Source: Gammaproteobacteria bacterium
GTDB taxonomy: Bacteria; Pseudomonadota; Gammaproteobacteria; Pseudomonadales; Pseudohongiellaceae
DNA length: 64,000 bases
Direction of reading: 5' to 3'
Assembly: GCA_030828385.1 (NCBI GenBank)
Contig: JAURCS010000007.1
Coordinates: forward strand, 16,272-80,271
The notes under the pieces are model-generated. The model was given only the letters and a program-made list of their open reading frames with translations, had not been told where the DNA came from and searched no databases. Both the position numbers and the translations under genes were made by a program. This document shows positions 49,041 through 59,490 of the stretch, one piece after another. Numbering within the stretch: position 1 is the stretch's first letter; every line of letters starts with the position of its first letter.

Positions 49041-49572
49041 ACAACGCCTTGTTCTTGTAAAACTACTTTGTGCCTTGATGCCGGTGTTGCTGTTTCTGGC
49101 AAGCAGGAGTTTTGCGCTGCCCGAGGATGCCGAACAGCCAATCCTGGGTACCTATGACAATAGTCTGCTTCTACTGGACGAAGGCAAGCAGGTTTTTTAT
49201 GGCACTACTGACTCCCCTGCTGAACTTAACCAGGGAACATTGAAAATCTCCGGTGAAGAAATAAGCATCGAGCGGTCAGATGGCGTGGTCAAAAAAATTA
49301 CGGTGACCGGCTCTCCTGCCCGTTACCAGCAACAACCCGCTGTCGACCAGGCCATCGTGGTCGCTGAAGGACTGACTATCATCCTGGATTACGATGCCCA
49401 GCATTTATCAATAGATGATAAAGCCAGGTTCAGTCAGGCTAATGATCTTTGGAGTGGCTGCCATATAGACTACTATCTGGAAAGCCGACAGCTTTCCACG
49501 CCGCGATGTGATAATGGCGAGCAAGCCAGATTCATACTTTCTCCCAGGAATGAACAAGCCAACCCGCAATGA
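49030..49572 (+). CDS. lptA: LPS transport periplasmic protein LptA
   Basis: Periplasmic beta-jellyroll protein that forms the LPS bridge to LptDE. Starting at ATG 49030 gives 180 residues with a signal peptide ending near SFALP. The OstA-like repeats are seen in [16 protein letters not shown] and [19 protein letters not shown]. Earlier in-frame starts lie inside lptC and would spoil the signal peptide. It overlaps lptC by 11 bases and lptB by four. Confidence 0.93.
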   Translation: MITRQRLVLVKLLCALMPVLLFLASRSFALPEDAEQPILGTYDNSLLLLDEGKQVFYGTTDSPAELNQGTLKISGEEISIERSDGVVKKITVTGSPARYQQQPAVDQAIVVAEGLTIILDYDAQHLSIDDKARFSQANDLWSGCHIDYYLESRQLSTPRCDNGEQARFILSPRNEQANPQ

Positions 49573-50294
49573 AAACTCTAAAAGCGCTTAACCTTGCAAA
49601 ATCCTACAAGGGCAGGAAGGTGGTTTCAGACACCTCAATGGAAGTTCGCAGTGGTGAAATCATTGGTCTGCTGGGCCCCAATGGGGCCGGCAAGACGACC
49701 TCTTTTTACATGATTATTGGCTTGATTCGCGCAGACCACGGCAAGGTGTATATTGATAATGAAGATATTACCAAGGCTCCCATGCATGTCAGAGCCAGAA
49801 AAGGGCTTGGCTATCTGCCCCAGGAAGCTTCAATCTTCAGGAAATTGACCGTTAGAGACAATATCCTGGCCATTCTGGAAACAAGACCCGATTTAAGCAA
49901 GGCCCAACAGGAAGAAAAAGCTCTTCAGCTAATGCACGAATTTCATATCGGACACATCGCCGACACCCTTGGCATGAGCCTGTCCGGAGGCGAAAGGCGC
50001 CGGGCAGAAATTGCCCGCGCCCTGGCGATTGACCCGGCATTCATCCTGCTTGATGAACCCTTTGCCGGCGTGGATCCCATTTCAGTCAACGATATAAAGC
50101 AGATAATACGTAATCTGAGCGAACGAGGAATCGGCGTTTTGGTGACTGATCATAATGTCAGGGAAACCCTGGATATTTGCGAAAAGGCCTATATCGTCAA
50201 CGAGGGCTCCATCCTTGCGGCAGGCACACCAGATGAAATACTTAATAATCAACAGGTTAGAGAGGTATATCTGGGCCATCAATTCAGACTGTAA
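49569..50294 (+). CDS. lptB: LPS export ABC transporter ATP-binding protein LptB
   Basis: ATPase powering LPS extraction by LptFG. The 241 residues carry Walker [10 protein letters not shown] near residue 36, Q-loop [13 protein letters not shown], signature [12 protein letters not shown] and Walker [13 protein letters not shown], the LptB-specific wording. The ATGA overlap with lptA implies coupled translation. It is followed by a 238-bp gap before rpoN. Confidence 0.98.
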   Translation: MKTLKALNLAKSYKGRKVVSDTSMEVRSGEIIGLLGPNGAGKTTSFYMIIGLIRADHGKVYIDNEDITKAPMHVRARKGLGYLPQEASIFRKLTVRDNILAILETRPDLSKAQQEEKALQLMHEFHIGHIADTLGMSLSGGERRRAEIARALAIDPAFILLDEPFAGVDPISVNDIKQIIRNLSERGIGVLVTDHNVRETLDICEKAYIVNEGSILAAGTPDEILNNQQVREVYLGHQFRL

Positions 50295-50532
50295 AGTTCA
50301 TCAGCAATGGGCGAGGATTCCATCCGGGCAGCGGAAGCGCCTGCCTTCACCGCACTGAAACTGCCTTAAATTCCCCATTTGTCCTGCAATGCAATAATCA
50401 TTCCTGATATCTGGAAATTGTGTCACCTTACCTTGAAATTTGCTATTCTTGCGCACCTGATCGGGGTCCTTCACAGCCTGGATTGACTCCAAAGCTGCCA
50501 AGTGACAAGTCATATAATCTAAATCAGCATTT

Positions 50533-52074
50533 ATGAAATTATCGCTCCAGTTAAAGCTGGGTCAACAACTTACGATGACCCCTCAATTGCAACAGGCAAT
50601 CCGCTTGCTGCAACTTTCCACGCTGGATCTGCAACAGGAAATTCAGGAAGCACTGGAATCAAATCCACTGCTGGAAATAGATGAGTCATCAGATACAAGT
50701 GATTCATCAGAAACCAGCGCTTCGGGGGATGAGGGTGATTTCACCAGAAATGAGGAATTTACAGCCAACATAAATTCCCAGTCATCTGAATCAAACCAGA
50801 AACCCGAGCAGGATCAGAATGACGATTTTGCCAGCGGGGATAATTGGGAAGACAAATCCATTCCGGATGAGTTGTCGACCGACAGCAGCTGGGATGACAT
50901 TTATACCAACTCCTCTCTTCCATCGTCTTCATCGGCAGGCAGTAGCAGCAATGATGATTTTGACTTTGAATCACGTAATTCAAAAGTTGAAACTCTCCAG
51001 GATCATCTTAACTGGCAACTCAATCTGACCCCCATGTCTGATGGTGACAGACTGATTGCCATGGCCATCATCGATGCTATTGACCCCAATGGTCAGTTGA
51101 CCGTCACGATTGAATCCATTCATGCTTCTTTAATACGCGAACTAGATATCGATGAAGAGGAAGTGCTCGCTGTATTACATCGTATTCAACAATTTGACCC
51201 CGTTGGTGTTGGCTACCGCGACCTGAAAGAGTGCCTGAGTCTGCAACTTAAACATATCGACCAGAATTATCCCGGTGTGGACAATGCTGAACGAATAATT
51301 GCCAATCACCTACCACAACTGGCCAGTCATGATTACAACCACATCCTCAAAGCCCTGAAACTGAAAGAACCCGAACTGAAAGAAGCACTGGAAATCATTC
51401 TGAGTCTGAATCCCAGGCCGGGTTCCGAAATTACAGAGTCTGATACCACCTATGTTATTCCTGATGTGTTCGTCACCAAGAAAAACGGTGTCTGGCAGGC
51501 TGAATTGAATCCGGAAACAGCCCCAAAGATTCGTGTCAATCCGGAATATGCCATGCTGGCTAACAGCAAGAGCAGTGAGGCTGACAATACTTTCATCAAG
51601 GAAAACCTGCAGGAAGCACGCTGGTTTATCAAGAGCCTGCATAGTCGCAACGATACCCTGATGAAAGTGTCCAACAAGATTATTGAACATCAGAAAGGCT
51701 TTCTGGATTATGGTGATGAAGCGATGAAGCCGCTGGTATTACATGATATCGCCGAAGCCGTTGGCATGCATGAATCGACTATCTCAAGGGTAACCACCCA
51801 AAAATACATGCACACCCCACGGGGTATCTTTGAATTGAAGTATTTTTTTTCCAGCCATGTTGGGACTGAAGGCGGCGGTGAATGTTCCTCTACCGCAATC
51901 AGGGCATTAATTAAAAAACTGGTGTCATCGGAAAACCCACAGAAACCTTTAAGCGACAGCAAGATTACACAATTGCTTTCTGATCAGGGAATTAATATTG
52001 CCAGACGAACCATTGCAAAATACCGTGAATCCTTATCTATTGCACCCTCGAATGAGAGAAAAAGGTTGTTGTAG
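50533..52074 (+). CDS. rpoN: RNA polymerase sigma-54 factor
   Basis: Alternative sigma factor for -24/-12 promoters, needing AAA+ activators. The 513 residues have the glutamine-rich region I ([25 protein letters not shown]), an unusually long acidic, serine/aspartate-rich region II (about 50-140), the core-binding domain (about 145-330), the helix-turn-helix around [20 protein letters not shown], and the RpoN box [12 protein letters not shown]. It is at the usual place after lptB. The gene hpf, normally next, is missing. Confidence 0.98.
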   Translation: MKLSLQLKLGQQLTMTPQLQQAIRLLQLSTLDLQQEIQEALESNPLLEIDESSDTSDSSETSASGDEGDFTRNEEFTANINSQSSESNQKPEQDQNDDFASGDNWEDKSIPDELSTDSSWDDIYTNSSLPSSSSAGSSSNDDFDFESRNSKVETLQDHLNWQLNLTPMSDGDRLIAMAIIDAIDPNGQLTVTIESIHASLIRELDIDEEEVLAVLHRIQQFDPVGVGYRDLKECLSLQLKHIDQNYPGVDNAERIIANHLPQLASHDYNHILKALKLKEPELKEALEIILSLNPRPGSEITESDTTYVIPDVFVTKKNGVWQAELNPETAPKIRVNPEYAMLANSKSSEADNTFIKENLQEARWFIKSLHSRNDTLMKVSNKIIEHQKGFLDYGDEAMKPLVLHDIAEAVGMHESTISRVTTQKYMHTPRGIFELKYFFSSHVGTEGGGECSSTAIRALIKKLVSSENPQKPLSDSKITQLLSDQGINIARRTIAKYRESLSIAPSNERKRLL

Positions 52075-52144
52075 AAGATCGGGATTTATTAACTGAAATA
52101 ACATTATTAAAAACCAAATAAAGTAAAAAAGAGAAGAAATAGTT

Positions 52145-52621
52145 ATGGAACTGAAATCAATCCTGTCCCCTGATCTTACCTTTTGTAATATTCAGGGTGT
52201 CAGTAAAAAAAGATTGCTGGAAACCAGTGCAGAACTTATTGCTGAAAAAGTCAGTACTGTTGATGCCGACCAGATTTACAATGCCCTGATCGCCAGGGAG
52301 CAATTGGGCAGTACAGGTCTGGGTAATGGCATTGCCATCCCACATTGCCGTGTGCCGAAATGTGAAAACACCATCGGTTGCCTGGTGAAACTGGAACAGG
52401 GTATAGACTTTGACGCAATAGACGGCAAACCTGTGGATTTACTTTTTTATCTGCTGGTCCCTGAAAACACCATAGAAGGTCACCTCGAAGTATTAAGAAA
52501 CCTGGCCGAACGTTTTAATGACAAAGACTATTGCGCCAATTTAAGGGGCTGTACCAGCAATGCCGATCTGTTTGCTGCAGCAACAGCAGAACTGGTAAAA
52601 CCGGAAAATACAGCTGGTTAG
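52145..52621 (+). CDS. ptsN: Nitrogen PTS enzyme IIA (PtsN)
   Basis: Phosphoacceptor of the regulatory nitrogen PTS that affects potassium handling and stress responses. The 158 residues have the active-site histidine in GNGIAIPHCRVP (His about 67) and the typical FYLLVPENTIEGHLEVLRNLA motif. It begins 70 bp after rpoN and is followed by rapZ within 23 bp. Confidence 0.97.
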   Translation: MELKSILSPDLTFCNIQGVSKKRLLETSAELIAEKVSTVDADQIYNALIAREQLGSTGLGNGIAIPHCRVPKCENTIGCLVKLEQGIDFDAIDGKPVDLLFYLLVPENTIEGHLEVLRNLAERFNDKDYCANLRGCTSNADLFAAATAELVKPENTAG

Positions 52622-52644
52622 ACAACAAGCTACGGCAATAATTG

Positions 52645-53502
52645 ATGAAACTCATTGTTATCAGTGGAAGGTCCGGATCCGGCAAGAGTACCTGTCTTCA
52701 TGTGCTCGAAGATATCGGTTACTACTGCGTTGATAACCTGCCCGCAAGCATGCTGGGAACACTTACGGAAAGTGTCAGCAATGATCTGCATCCCGAGTTC
52801 CAGGAAGTCGCCGTCAGTATAGATGCCCGGAACATTTCAGAAGACCTGGAAAAGTTTCCACATATTTTTGAGAATCTGGACAGCAATAAAATCGAGCGCC
52901 AGATTATTTTTCTGGATGCCGATGACAATACCCTGCTGAAACGTTTCAGTGAAACTCGCCGCAGACATCCTCTGACCAGCGAAAATCTGGGCTTGCTGGA
53001 AGCCATTAAGAAAGAAAAATTTTTGCTGGCACCGATTATTTCACTTTCGAATCTGACCATAGATACCAGCTCCCTTTCGCTTCATCAACTGCGTGACATC
53101 GTCAAGAATCGCGTAACAAGTAAAGCGGGCACGGGACTGTCGGTACAATTTCAGTCGTTTGGTTTTAAACATGGAGTGCCGGTGGACGCTGATATGGTAT
53201 TTGATGTCAGATGCCTGCCCAATCCTTACTGGGTAGTACAGTTGCGCAGTCTGAATGGCCTGGACAAAGAGGTCGCAGACTATCTGGATTCCCAGCATGA
53301 AGTGCAGGATATGTATACGGATATCAAGGATTTTCTGACGCGCTGGTTACCAAAATTTGAAGCCAATAACCGAAGCTATATTACTATTGCCATTGGCTGT
53401 ACCGGCGGGCAACACAGGTCGGTTTATCTTTGTGAAAAATTGAAACTGGAATTTAACACGACAAGCTATAACGTTCAGGTCAGGCATAAAGAAATCAGTT
53501 GA
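52645..53502 (+). CDS. rapZ: RNase adapter protein RapZ
   Basis: Adapter that in enterobacteria targets the small RNA GlmZ to RNase E and so controls glucosamine-6-phosphate synthase. The 285 residues contain the P-loop ISGRSGSGKST near residue 6, the YYCVDNLP segment, and the C-terminal GCTGGQHRSVYLCEKL, which binds RNA and metabolite. The ATG at 52645 is used; the TTG directly before it is not needed. Confidence 0.97.
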   Translation: MKLIVISGRSGSGKSTCLHVLEDIGYYCVDNLPASMLGTLTESVSNDLHPEFQEVAVSIDARNISEDLEKFPHIFENLDSNKIERQIIFLDADDNTLLKRFSETRRRHPLTSENLGLLEAIKKEKFLLAPIISLSNLTIDTSSLSLHQLRDIVKNRVTSKAGTGLSVQFQSFGFKHGVPVDADMVFDVRCLPNPYWVVQLRSLNGLDKEVADYLDSQHEVQDMYTDIKDFLTRWLPKFEANNRSYITIAIGCTGGQHRSVYLCEKLKLEFNTTSYNVQVRHKEIS

Positions 53503-53542
53503 GCCTGAACGCCATTAATTACCAATTAATAGAAAGCATTTT

Positions 53543-53818
53543 ATGATTGAATCATTAATAACCATCAAGAACAAAACTGGTCTGCACGCTCGCGCAGCTG
53601 CCAAGCTCGTAGAAACCATTTCCGGTTATACCAGTAGCGTTGAACTTCGTAATGGTGAAAAAACGGTCGATGGCAAAAGCATCCTTTCGGTAATGATGCT
53701 GGCAGCCTCTCCCGGGACTCAGCTGACACTAATTGTTGAAGGCGATGATGAAAATGAAGTAGTGCAGGCCATCATCGCGCTGGTAGAAAATAATTTTGGT
53801 GAAGATGATCACGTTTAA
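53543..53818 (+). CDS. ptsO: Nitrogen PTS phosphocarrier NPr (HPr-like)
   Basis: HPr-family carrier passing phosphate from PtsP to PtsN. The 91 residues have the active histidine His15 in TGLHARAAAKLVE and the regulatory-serine region GKSILSVMMLAASPG. It closes the rpoN-ptsN-rapZ-ptsO unit. Confidence 0.96.
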   Translation: MIESLITIKNKTGLHARAAAKLVETISGYTSSVELRNGEKTVDGKSILSVMMLAASPGTQLTLIVEGDDENEVVQAIIALVENNFGEDDHV

Positions 53819-53898
53819 CTACTTCAACCATCAAACTTAATCTTCCTGGAACAGTCAGGCTGTTATACTAAGACGCACAATACTGGAAGGCTGTATCC

Positions 53899-55257
53899 AT
53901 GCAGGACAACACAGACAAAAGCATACAAACACAGGAACAGCTTGAAGAGCTCGGAACAGCTCTTCAGAGCGGTGCCTTTGTGCGCGTCAGGCGCATGCTC
54001 AACGCTCTACCCGCAGCTACCATTGCCCATCTACTTGAATCCTCCCCCCATAATGCCCGTGAAGTACTCTGGCAGCTGGTGGAAAAAGACAATGAAGGCG
54101 AAGTCCTTAACTACCTTAACGAGGATATCCAGGCTGATATTCTGGGCAAATTAAGCCCCGAGGAAGTCGCCTCTCTCACCGAAGGTCTGGAAACTGACGA
54201 CATAGCAGACATCCTGCAGCAGCTCCCTGAAAAGGTGATACAGCAGGTTCTGCTGACCATGGACGAACAGGACCGCAATCGACTGGAAGCGGTTTTATCG
54301 TACCAGGAAGACACTGCGGGGGGCTTGCTTAATACCGACACCATTACAGTTCGACGTTTTCATACCCTGGATGTTGTACTGCGTTATTTGCGACGCCACA
54401 ACGAAATCCCTCACATGACTGACAAGATTCTGGTAGTGAGCAGGGATGATCAGCTGGTTGGTACTTTGCCACTGCGCACCCTGCTGGTATCTGATCCCAA
54501 TGCCATGGTAGATGAAGTGATGAATACAGATTACCAGGCAATACCGGTCAGCATGAGTGCCAAAGAAGTCGCACAACTGTTTGAACGTATGGATCTGGTA
54601 TCGGCGCCTGTAATAAATGAGGACGGCAAGTTACTCGGGCGTATTACTATTGATGACGTGGTAGATGTGATCCGTGATGATGCCGATCACTCACTGATGG
54701 GCATGGCCGGTCTGGACGAGGAAGATGACACATTCGCGCCGGTAATGAAGACCAGTAAACGTCGCGCCCTCTGGCTGGGCATCAATCTCATCACTGCATT
54801 TATCGCCGCCACGGTTATTAGCCAGTTTTCAGCCACCATTGATCAGGTTGTTGCACTCGCAGTACTGATGACAATTGTTGCCAGTATGGGTGGGGTCGCA
54901 GGCAATCAGACTCTAACGCTGGTTATTCGCAGTATGGCGCTGGGCCAGATAGGTAAAACCAATGCCCGCTGGCTAATGAACCGGGAATTAAAAGTAGCTT
55001 TTCTTAATGGCATTCTGTGGGCTGTAGTAGCTGCTGTTGTTGCAGCTATCTGGTTCTCGGATATTACCCTTGGTTATATATTTGCCGGTGCCATGATCAT
55101 CAACCTGATGACTGCAGCACTGGCCGGGGCATTTCTGCCGATGATGCTGAAATCCCTGAATATTGATCCGGCACTGGCTGGCGGCGTCGCCTTAACCACC
55201 ATCACCGACGTAGTTGGTTTCATGTCCTTTCTTGGGCTTGCGGCAATTTTTTATTAA
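53899..55257 (+). CDS. mgtE: Magnesium transporter MgtE
   Basis: Mg2+ channel gated by cytosolic magnesium. The 452 residues show the N-terminal superhelical domain (about 20-130), two CBS domains (about 135-260) and five transmembrane helices (about 285-452) with the pore signature GGVAGNQTLTLVIRSMALGQI. A TATACT about 20-30 bp upstream may be a -10 element. The neighbour yjgA follows after 22 bp. A riboswitch leader was not seen in the 80-bp upstream gap. Confidence 0.96.
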   Translation: MQDNTDKSIQTQEQLEELGTALQSGAFVRVRRMLNALPAATIAHLLESSPHNAREVLWQLVEKDNEGEVLNYLNEDIQADILGKLSPEEVASLTEGLETDDIADILQQLPEKVIQQVLLTMDEQDRNRLEAVLSYQEDTAGGLLNTDTITVRRFHTLDVVLRYLRRHNEIPHMTDKILVVSRDDQLVGTLPLRTLLVSDPNAMVDEVMNTDYQAIPVSMSAKEVAQLFERMDLVSAPVINEDGKLLGRITIDDVVDVIRDDADHSLMGMAGLDEEDDTFAPVMKTSKRRALWLGINLITAFIAATVISQFSATIDQVVALAVLMTIVASMGGVAGNQTLTLVIRSMALGQIGKTNARWLMNRELKVAFLNGILWAVVAAVVAAIWFSDITLGYIFAGAMIINLMTAALAGAFLPMMLKSLNIDPALAGGVALTTITDVVGFMSFLGLAAIFY

Positions 55258-55279
55258 TCCATAACTATTTAAAAAACTG

Positions 55280-55798
55280 ATGAGCGAAGAACAAGAATAT
55301 TGGGATGACTCGGATGACGACCTGGTCAGCAAGACCCAGCGTAAAAAAGAAATGCTGGCGCTTCAGGAACTTGGTGAAAAACTGACTGAAGCAGCGCCTT
55401 CCCTGCTTGAAAAATGCCAGCTCCCTGATGAACTGTTGCATGCCATCAATGAATTCAAACGCATTCCCAACAGACGGGGTGCTCGTAAAAGACAATTACA
55501 ATATATCGGCAGGGTAATGCGGGATGTCGATGTTACCAAGATCAGGTTAGTCCTTGATGAAGATGGTCAACAGGCGCTTAAGGAGAATATGCGTTTTCAG
55601 CGCCTGGAAAAAATCCGGGAGAGATTACTGGAGGGTGACCAGCTAATGCTGGATGAATTAATTGACAAGATCCCCGATCTGGATATTCAGTATATCCGTC
55701 AACTGGTGAGACAGGCTGCAAGGGAAGCCAGCAATTCAAAACCACCCGCCTCCTCAAGAAAACTGTTTTCCTACTTGAAAGAATTACCGAACATCTGA
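55280..55798 (+). CDS. yjgA: YjgA/DarP-family ribosome-associated protein (DUF615)
   Basis: DUF615 protein that in E. coli (DarP) helps assemble the 50S subunit. The 172 residues are highly charged and helical with the signature RIPNRRGARKRQLQYIGRVMRDVD and the C-terminal DIQYIRQLVRQAAREA. It is 22 bp after mgtE and convergent with apbC. Confidence 0.95.
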   Translation: MSEEQEYWDDSDDDLVSKTQRKKEMLALQELGEKLTEAAPSLLEKCQLPDELLHAINEFKRIPNRRGARKRQLQYIGRVMRDVDVTKIRLVLDEDGQQALKENMRFQRLEKIRERLLEGDQLMLDELIDKIPDLDIQYIRQLVRQAAREASNSKPPASSRKLFSYLKELPNI

Positions 55799-55880
55799 AG
55801 ATACTTGTCTCTTACTACTCAGTGACTTCCAGATAAGCACTCAGCAGTCGCAACACAGAGGCGCAAAATCCATATTCGCT

Positions 55881-56732
55881 TTAGTCGTCACTGATCGATA
55901 TATTAGGTACACTTTTAGTAGCAGCGGTATTTCCCAGCTGTTGTGCCACCCTGGTAGCAATCTGCAGGTAGATTTCAGATACCTTGCTGGCAGGATCACT
56001 AGCCACAGCCGGCACTCCCTCGTCACATTGCTGGCGAATATCCCGGTCCAGCGGCAGCTCACCCAACAGCGGCACATCATAATTGTCAGCTATTCTGCTG
56101 GCACCGCCATCGCCGAAAATATGCTCACTGTGTCCGCACTCGCTGCATACATGAATACTCATGTTTTCCACGATACCCAGAATCGGAACTTCTACTTTAC
56201 GAAACATTTCTATACCACGCTTGGCATCCAGCAGCGCTACATCCTGCGGCGTAGTCACAATAACTGCGCCGGTTACCGGTACTGATTGCGCGAGGCTGAG
56301 CTGGATGTCGCCCGTTCCCGGTGGCATATCCACGATGAGGAAGTCCAGATCCCCCCAGAGCGTATCATTGAGAATCTGGTTGAAGGCACCTACCACCATT
56401 GGTCCTCTCCAGACCATGGCCTGATTTTCATCTACCAGCAATCCCACCGAATTGGCTTTGATGCCATGGGCATCAACTGGTTGCATAAACTTGCCATCGA
56501 CAATTTCCGGCCGTGTGCCCGGCGCTATACCAAGCATCATGGGCTGACTCGGGCCGTAAATATCCGCATCAAACAAGCCCACTGCATGCCCCTGTTTAGC
56601 AAGAGCAAGGGCAAGGTTAACTGCGGTAGTCGACTTGCCAACACCGCCCTTGCCAGAGGCAACAACAACGATATTTTTTACCTGGCTTAAATTGGAGTCC
56701 GGTTTGGGATGAATTGACTGACCATTGCTCAT
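55881..56732 (-). CDS. apbC: Mrp/ApbC iron-sulfur cluster carrier ATPase
   Basis: P-loop ATPase of the Mrp/NBP35 family that carries [4Fe-4S] clusters to apoproteins. The 283 residues have a deviant Walker A VASGKGGVGKSTTAVNLA near residue 24, DADIYGPSQPMMLG, and the cluster-binding CSECGH (CxxC) near 199. The N-terminal DUF59 (MIP18-like) domain that gives Pseudomonas ApbC about 360 residues is missing; only about 16 residues precede the ATPase core. It is downstream of hppA but separated by a strong terminator. Confidence 0.94.
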   Translation of the reverse strand: MSNGQSIHPKPDSNLSQVKNIVVVASGKGGVGKSTTAVNLALALAKQGHAVGLFDADIYGPSQPMMLGIAPGTRPEIVDGKFMQPVDAHGIKANSVGLLVDENQAMVWRGPMVVGAFNQILNDTLWGDLDFLIVDMPPGTGDIQLSLAQSVPVTGAVIVTTPQDVALLDAKRGIEMFRKVEVPILGIVENMSIHVCSECGHSEHIFGDGGASRIADNYDVPLLGELPLDRDIRQQCDEGVPAVASDPASKVSEIYLQIATRVAQQLGNTAATKSVPNISISDD

Positions 56733-56825
56733 AAAGGTTTTCCGACTGGGCTGTTAATTGAATTTAGTGATATTTACTGTTGTTCGTCTATATTGCAAAA
56801 AAAGATTAATCAGAAGTTCCTTAAA

Positions 56826-56852
56826 AAAAAAGGGGGCCAAGCCCCCTTTTTT
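56826..56852 (-). terminator. Rho-independent terminator after hppA
   Basis: A 12-bp perfect stem (AAAAAAGGGGGC with GCCCCCTTTTTT) around CAA, 22 bp after the hppA stop on the minus strand. It separates hppA from apbC. The A and T flanks allow action in either direction. Confidence 0.93.
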
Positions 56853-56874
56853 GATTGGCTGAAATCAATCATTC

Positions 56875-59025
56875 CTAACCAAGCAGAATGCCACCATAGT
56901 TTACAAAGAAAGGCGCAAACACCAGACTGAGAATGGCAGACAATTTAATCAGGATATTCAGTGAAGGACCTGAAGTGTCTTTCAGCGGATCACCGACAGT
57001 ATCACCTACTACAGCAGCTTTATGTTCTTCCGAACCCTTACCGCCCATATTTCCAGCTTCAATATATTTCTTGGCATTGTCCCAGGCTCCACCGGAGTTG
57101 GAAGAGGCAATCGCCAGTACACCACCTGTGACCAGAGAACCCGCCAGGATGCCGGCAACTGCCTGCACACCAAAGAGGAAACCGACCACCAGGGGAGTAC
57201 CCATGATCAAAACGCCAGGAGCGATCATTTCGCGCAGCGCAGCCTTGGTAGAAATCGCTACACATTGACCATACTGTGGACGTCCCTGGCCTTCCATGAT
57301 GCCTGGAATCTCTTTGAACTGACGTCGAACTTCTTCAATCATGTCAAAAGCCGCAGCACCCACAGATTTCATGGTCATGGCTGAAAACAGGAAAGGCAGC
57401 GTGGCGCCGAGGAACAGGCTGGTGAAGACAATAGGATCGAGCAGTGTAATATCATTAACCAGAATATATTCCATACCGAACTCTGGCAATTCCCGCATCA
57501 GGTTCTGTGAGTGAGCCAGGAAGGCACCAAACAGAGCGAGAGAAGTCAGTATCGCTGCACCAATGGCAAAGCCTTTACCGATAGCGGCAGTAGTGTTGCC
57601 GGCTGAATCGAGGATATCGGTGCGACGACGCACTTCTTTATCCAGTCCAACCATTTCCGCAATACCACCGGCGTTATCAGCAACCGGACCATAGGCATCG
57701 ATAGAAAGTGCGATAACCAGAGTTCCGAGCATACCCAGAGAAGCAATGGCAATACCGTACATGTCGGCCAGCTGCCAGGACACGAAGATACTAATGGCAA
57801 TGGCGATATACGGTAATACTGTGCTCTTGTAACCCAGGGCCAGACCAAAAATGATATTGGTGGCAGCACCGGTTTCACAGGACTTGGCAATGTCTTTCAC
57901 TGGCTGATACTGATCAGAGGTGTAGTACTCGGTCAGCAGACCAACCGCCAGGCCAGAAATCAGACCAGACAGGAAGCACCAGTAAACGCCCATGGACGTG
58001 TATTCATTTTCATTGATAATGAAGGTGTCAGGAATCATCGCAGCAGTAACGAAATACATCGCAACGGCCATCAGTGCACTGGAAATCATCAGCAATCTTT
58101 TAAGGGCTGGAGCAACCTGCTCTTCGGTATGCACATTAACCAGTACTTTGGTCAGCAAGCTGATGGGAATGCCTACAGCCGTGATCATGATCGGGTAAAG
58201 CATGCCGTTGAGGTCACCGGCAAAGGCCAGAGCACTGATCACCAGGGCAGCACAGGTACTCTCTGCACAGGAACCAAAGAGGTCGGCACCCATACCGGCT
58301 ACATCACCCACGTTGTCACCCACGTTGTCGGCAATTACCGCCGGATTGCGGGGATCATCTTCAGGAATCCCTTTTTCAACTTTACCTACCAGGTCTGCGC
58401 CAACATCAGCAGCCTTGGTGAAAATACCACCGCCAACACGAGCGAACAGCGCAATAGAAGAACCGCCCAAGCCAAAACCGGCAATAATTTCCATCAATAC
58501 ATTGTTGGGCAGGTCTTCAGGCAAAATTGCACTCATCACCAGAAAGATGACGATCAATCCGAGAGAAGCGAGTCCAACCAGAGAGAAGCCCATCACCGCA
58601 CCGGAGTTCAAGGCAACGCGAAAAGCATCGCCAATACTGTTTCGTGCAGAAACGGTAGTACGTGCATTACCGGCAGTGGCGACTTTCATGCCGATATAGC
58701 CGGAAACAATAGAAATCAGTGCACCAAACAGGAATGCGGCAGCTGTATAGATGCCCTCACTGACATTTTCAGTGTGATGATCATCAATCAACAGCGCAAT
58801 AACTACGGCAAAACCAACCATGAATATTGCCAGCACTTTGTATTCCTGTTTCAGGAATGCCATTGCGCCCTCGGCAATTGCGCCATGAATGGCTTTTAAT
58901 TTGTCACTTTCTTCTTTTTCCAGTCCCAGATCGATAGGGATATCCATCACTTTTTTCATGTAGAAAAAAGCAACACCAATTCCAAACAAGGACAGCAGGA
59001 TTATTATAAGTACGGCACCAGACAT
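56875..59025 (-). CDS. hppA: Membrane-bound ion-translocating pyrophosphatase, potassium-dependent type
   Basis: Integral membrane pump that uses pyrophosphate hydrolysis to move H+ or Na+. The 716 residues form about 16 transmembrane helices. Active-site motifs are [35 protein letters not shown], the second acidic cluster [14 protein letters not shown], and [13 protein letters not shown]. The segment [10 protein letters not shown] has alanine where potassium-independent enzymes have lysine, so this is the potassium-dependent class, which includes both Na+ and H+ pumps; the ion is not fixed. AAGGGAGAG precedes the ATG. It is a single-gene unit ending in a terminator. Confidence 0.96.
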   Translation of the reverse strand: MSGAVLIIILLSLFGIGVAFFYMKKVMDIPIDLGLEKEESDKLKAIHGAIAEGAMAFLKQEYKVLAIFMVGFAVVIALLIDDHHTENVSEGIYTAAAFLFGALISIVSGYIGMKVATAGNARTTVSARNSIGDAFRVALNSGAVMGFSLVGLASLGLIVIFLVMSAILPEDLPNNVLMEIIAGFGLGGSSIALFARVGGGIFTKAADVGADLVGKVEKGIPEDDPRNPAVIADNVGDNVGDVAGMGADLFGSCAESTCAALVISALAFAGDLNGMLYPIMITAVGIPISLLTKVLVNVHTEEQVAPALKRLLMISSALMAVAMYFVTAAMIPDTFIINENEYTSMGVYWCFLSGLISGLAVGLLTEYYTSDQYQPVKDIAKSCETGAATNIIFGLALGYKSTVLPYIAIAISIFVSWQLADMYGIAIASLGMLGTLVIALSIDAYGPVADNAGGIAEMVGLDKEVRRRTDILDSAGNTTAAIGKGFAIGAAILTSLALFGAFLAHSQNLMRELPEFGMEYILVNDITLLDPIVFTSLFLGATLPFLFSAMTMKSVGAAAFDMIEEVRRQFKEIPGIMEGQGRPQYGQCVAISTKAALREMIAPGVLIMGTPLVVGFLFGVQAVAGILAGSLVTGGVLAIASSNSGGAWDNAKKYIEAGNMGGKGSEEHKAAVVGDTVGDPLKDTSGPSLNILIKLSAILSLVFAPFFVNYGGILLG

Positions 59026-59211
59026 TCGGGTCTCTCCCTTAACTTTTACTGGTTAAGTTTATTGTTCGTGTTAGTTATTCTAGTTATTTCTTGGGGTATA
59101 AAAAACCGCGCACTTTACCACAACGCTGAACACAAACAAAGGGACTTGGGGGGGAATTGAAAGGCTTTTGCCAGCAGCATGATTGAAAAATATAACTAAT
59201 TGAAAGTAACA

Positions 59212-59451
59212 CTATTTTTTTGGCCTGACAGAAGAAGCTTTAAAGATTTTTTTGAGCCTGGCAGCGGCTGCGGATTTTGTCTCAGCCTTGTTACGCGCAG
59301 CACTGAAACGTTTCTGGAGATTTGAGGCTTTCGCTTCGCGTCGGGCTTCCCTGAGCGCATCAGCTTTGGCACCCGCCTGATTCAGTTCGATAACCGTGCC
59401 AGCGCTTGTCTTGCTTGCGCCATCAGGCGTTTTAGGGGGTTTCTGGCTCAA
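59212..59451 (-). CDS. Small basic hypothetical protein
   Basis: No family recognised. The 79 residues are very rich in alanine, lysine and arginine, with a helical central part (ADALREARREAKASNLQKRF) and a basic end (RLKKIFKASSVRPKK). Such composition could bind nucleic acid, but this is not shown. It starts 39 bp after the lipoprotein gene on the same strand, which supports a shared transcript. The possibility that it is not expressed remains. Confidence 0.5.
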   Translation of the reverse strand: MSQKPPKTPDGASKTSAGTVIELNQAGAKADALREARREAKASNLQKRFSAARNKAETKSAAAARLKKIFKASSVRPKK

Positions 59452-59490
59452 CAGGCAATATCCCGCTTGCTTTGAATGTCTGGCTGCAGA

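Noticed and set aside
50301-50513. A 70-codon minus-strand frame between lptB and rpoN
   Set aside because: No family, no ribosome-binding site, and it faces against the operon in a likely promoter region for rpoN.
58129-58899. A 256-codon plus-strand frame opposite hppA
   Set aside because: Antisense to conserved pyrophosphatase motifs; glycine/threonine/asparagine-rich shadow sequence.
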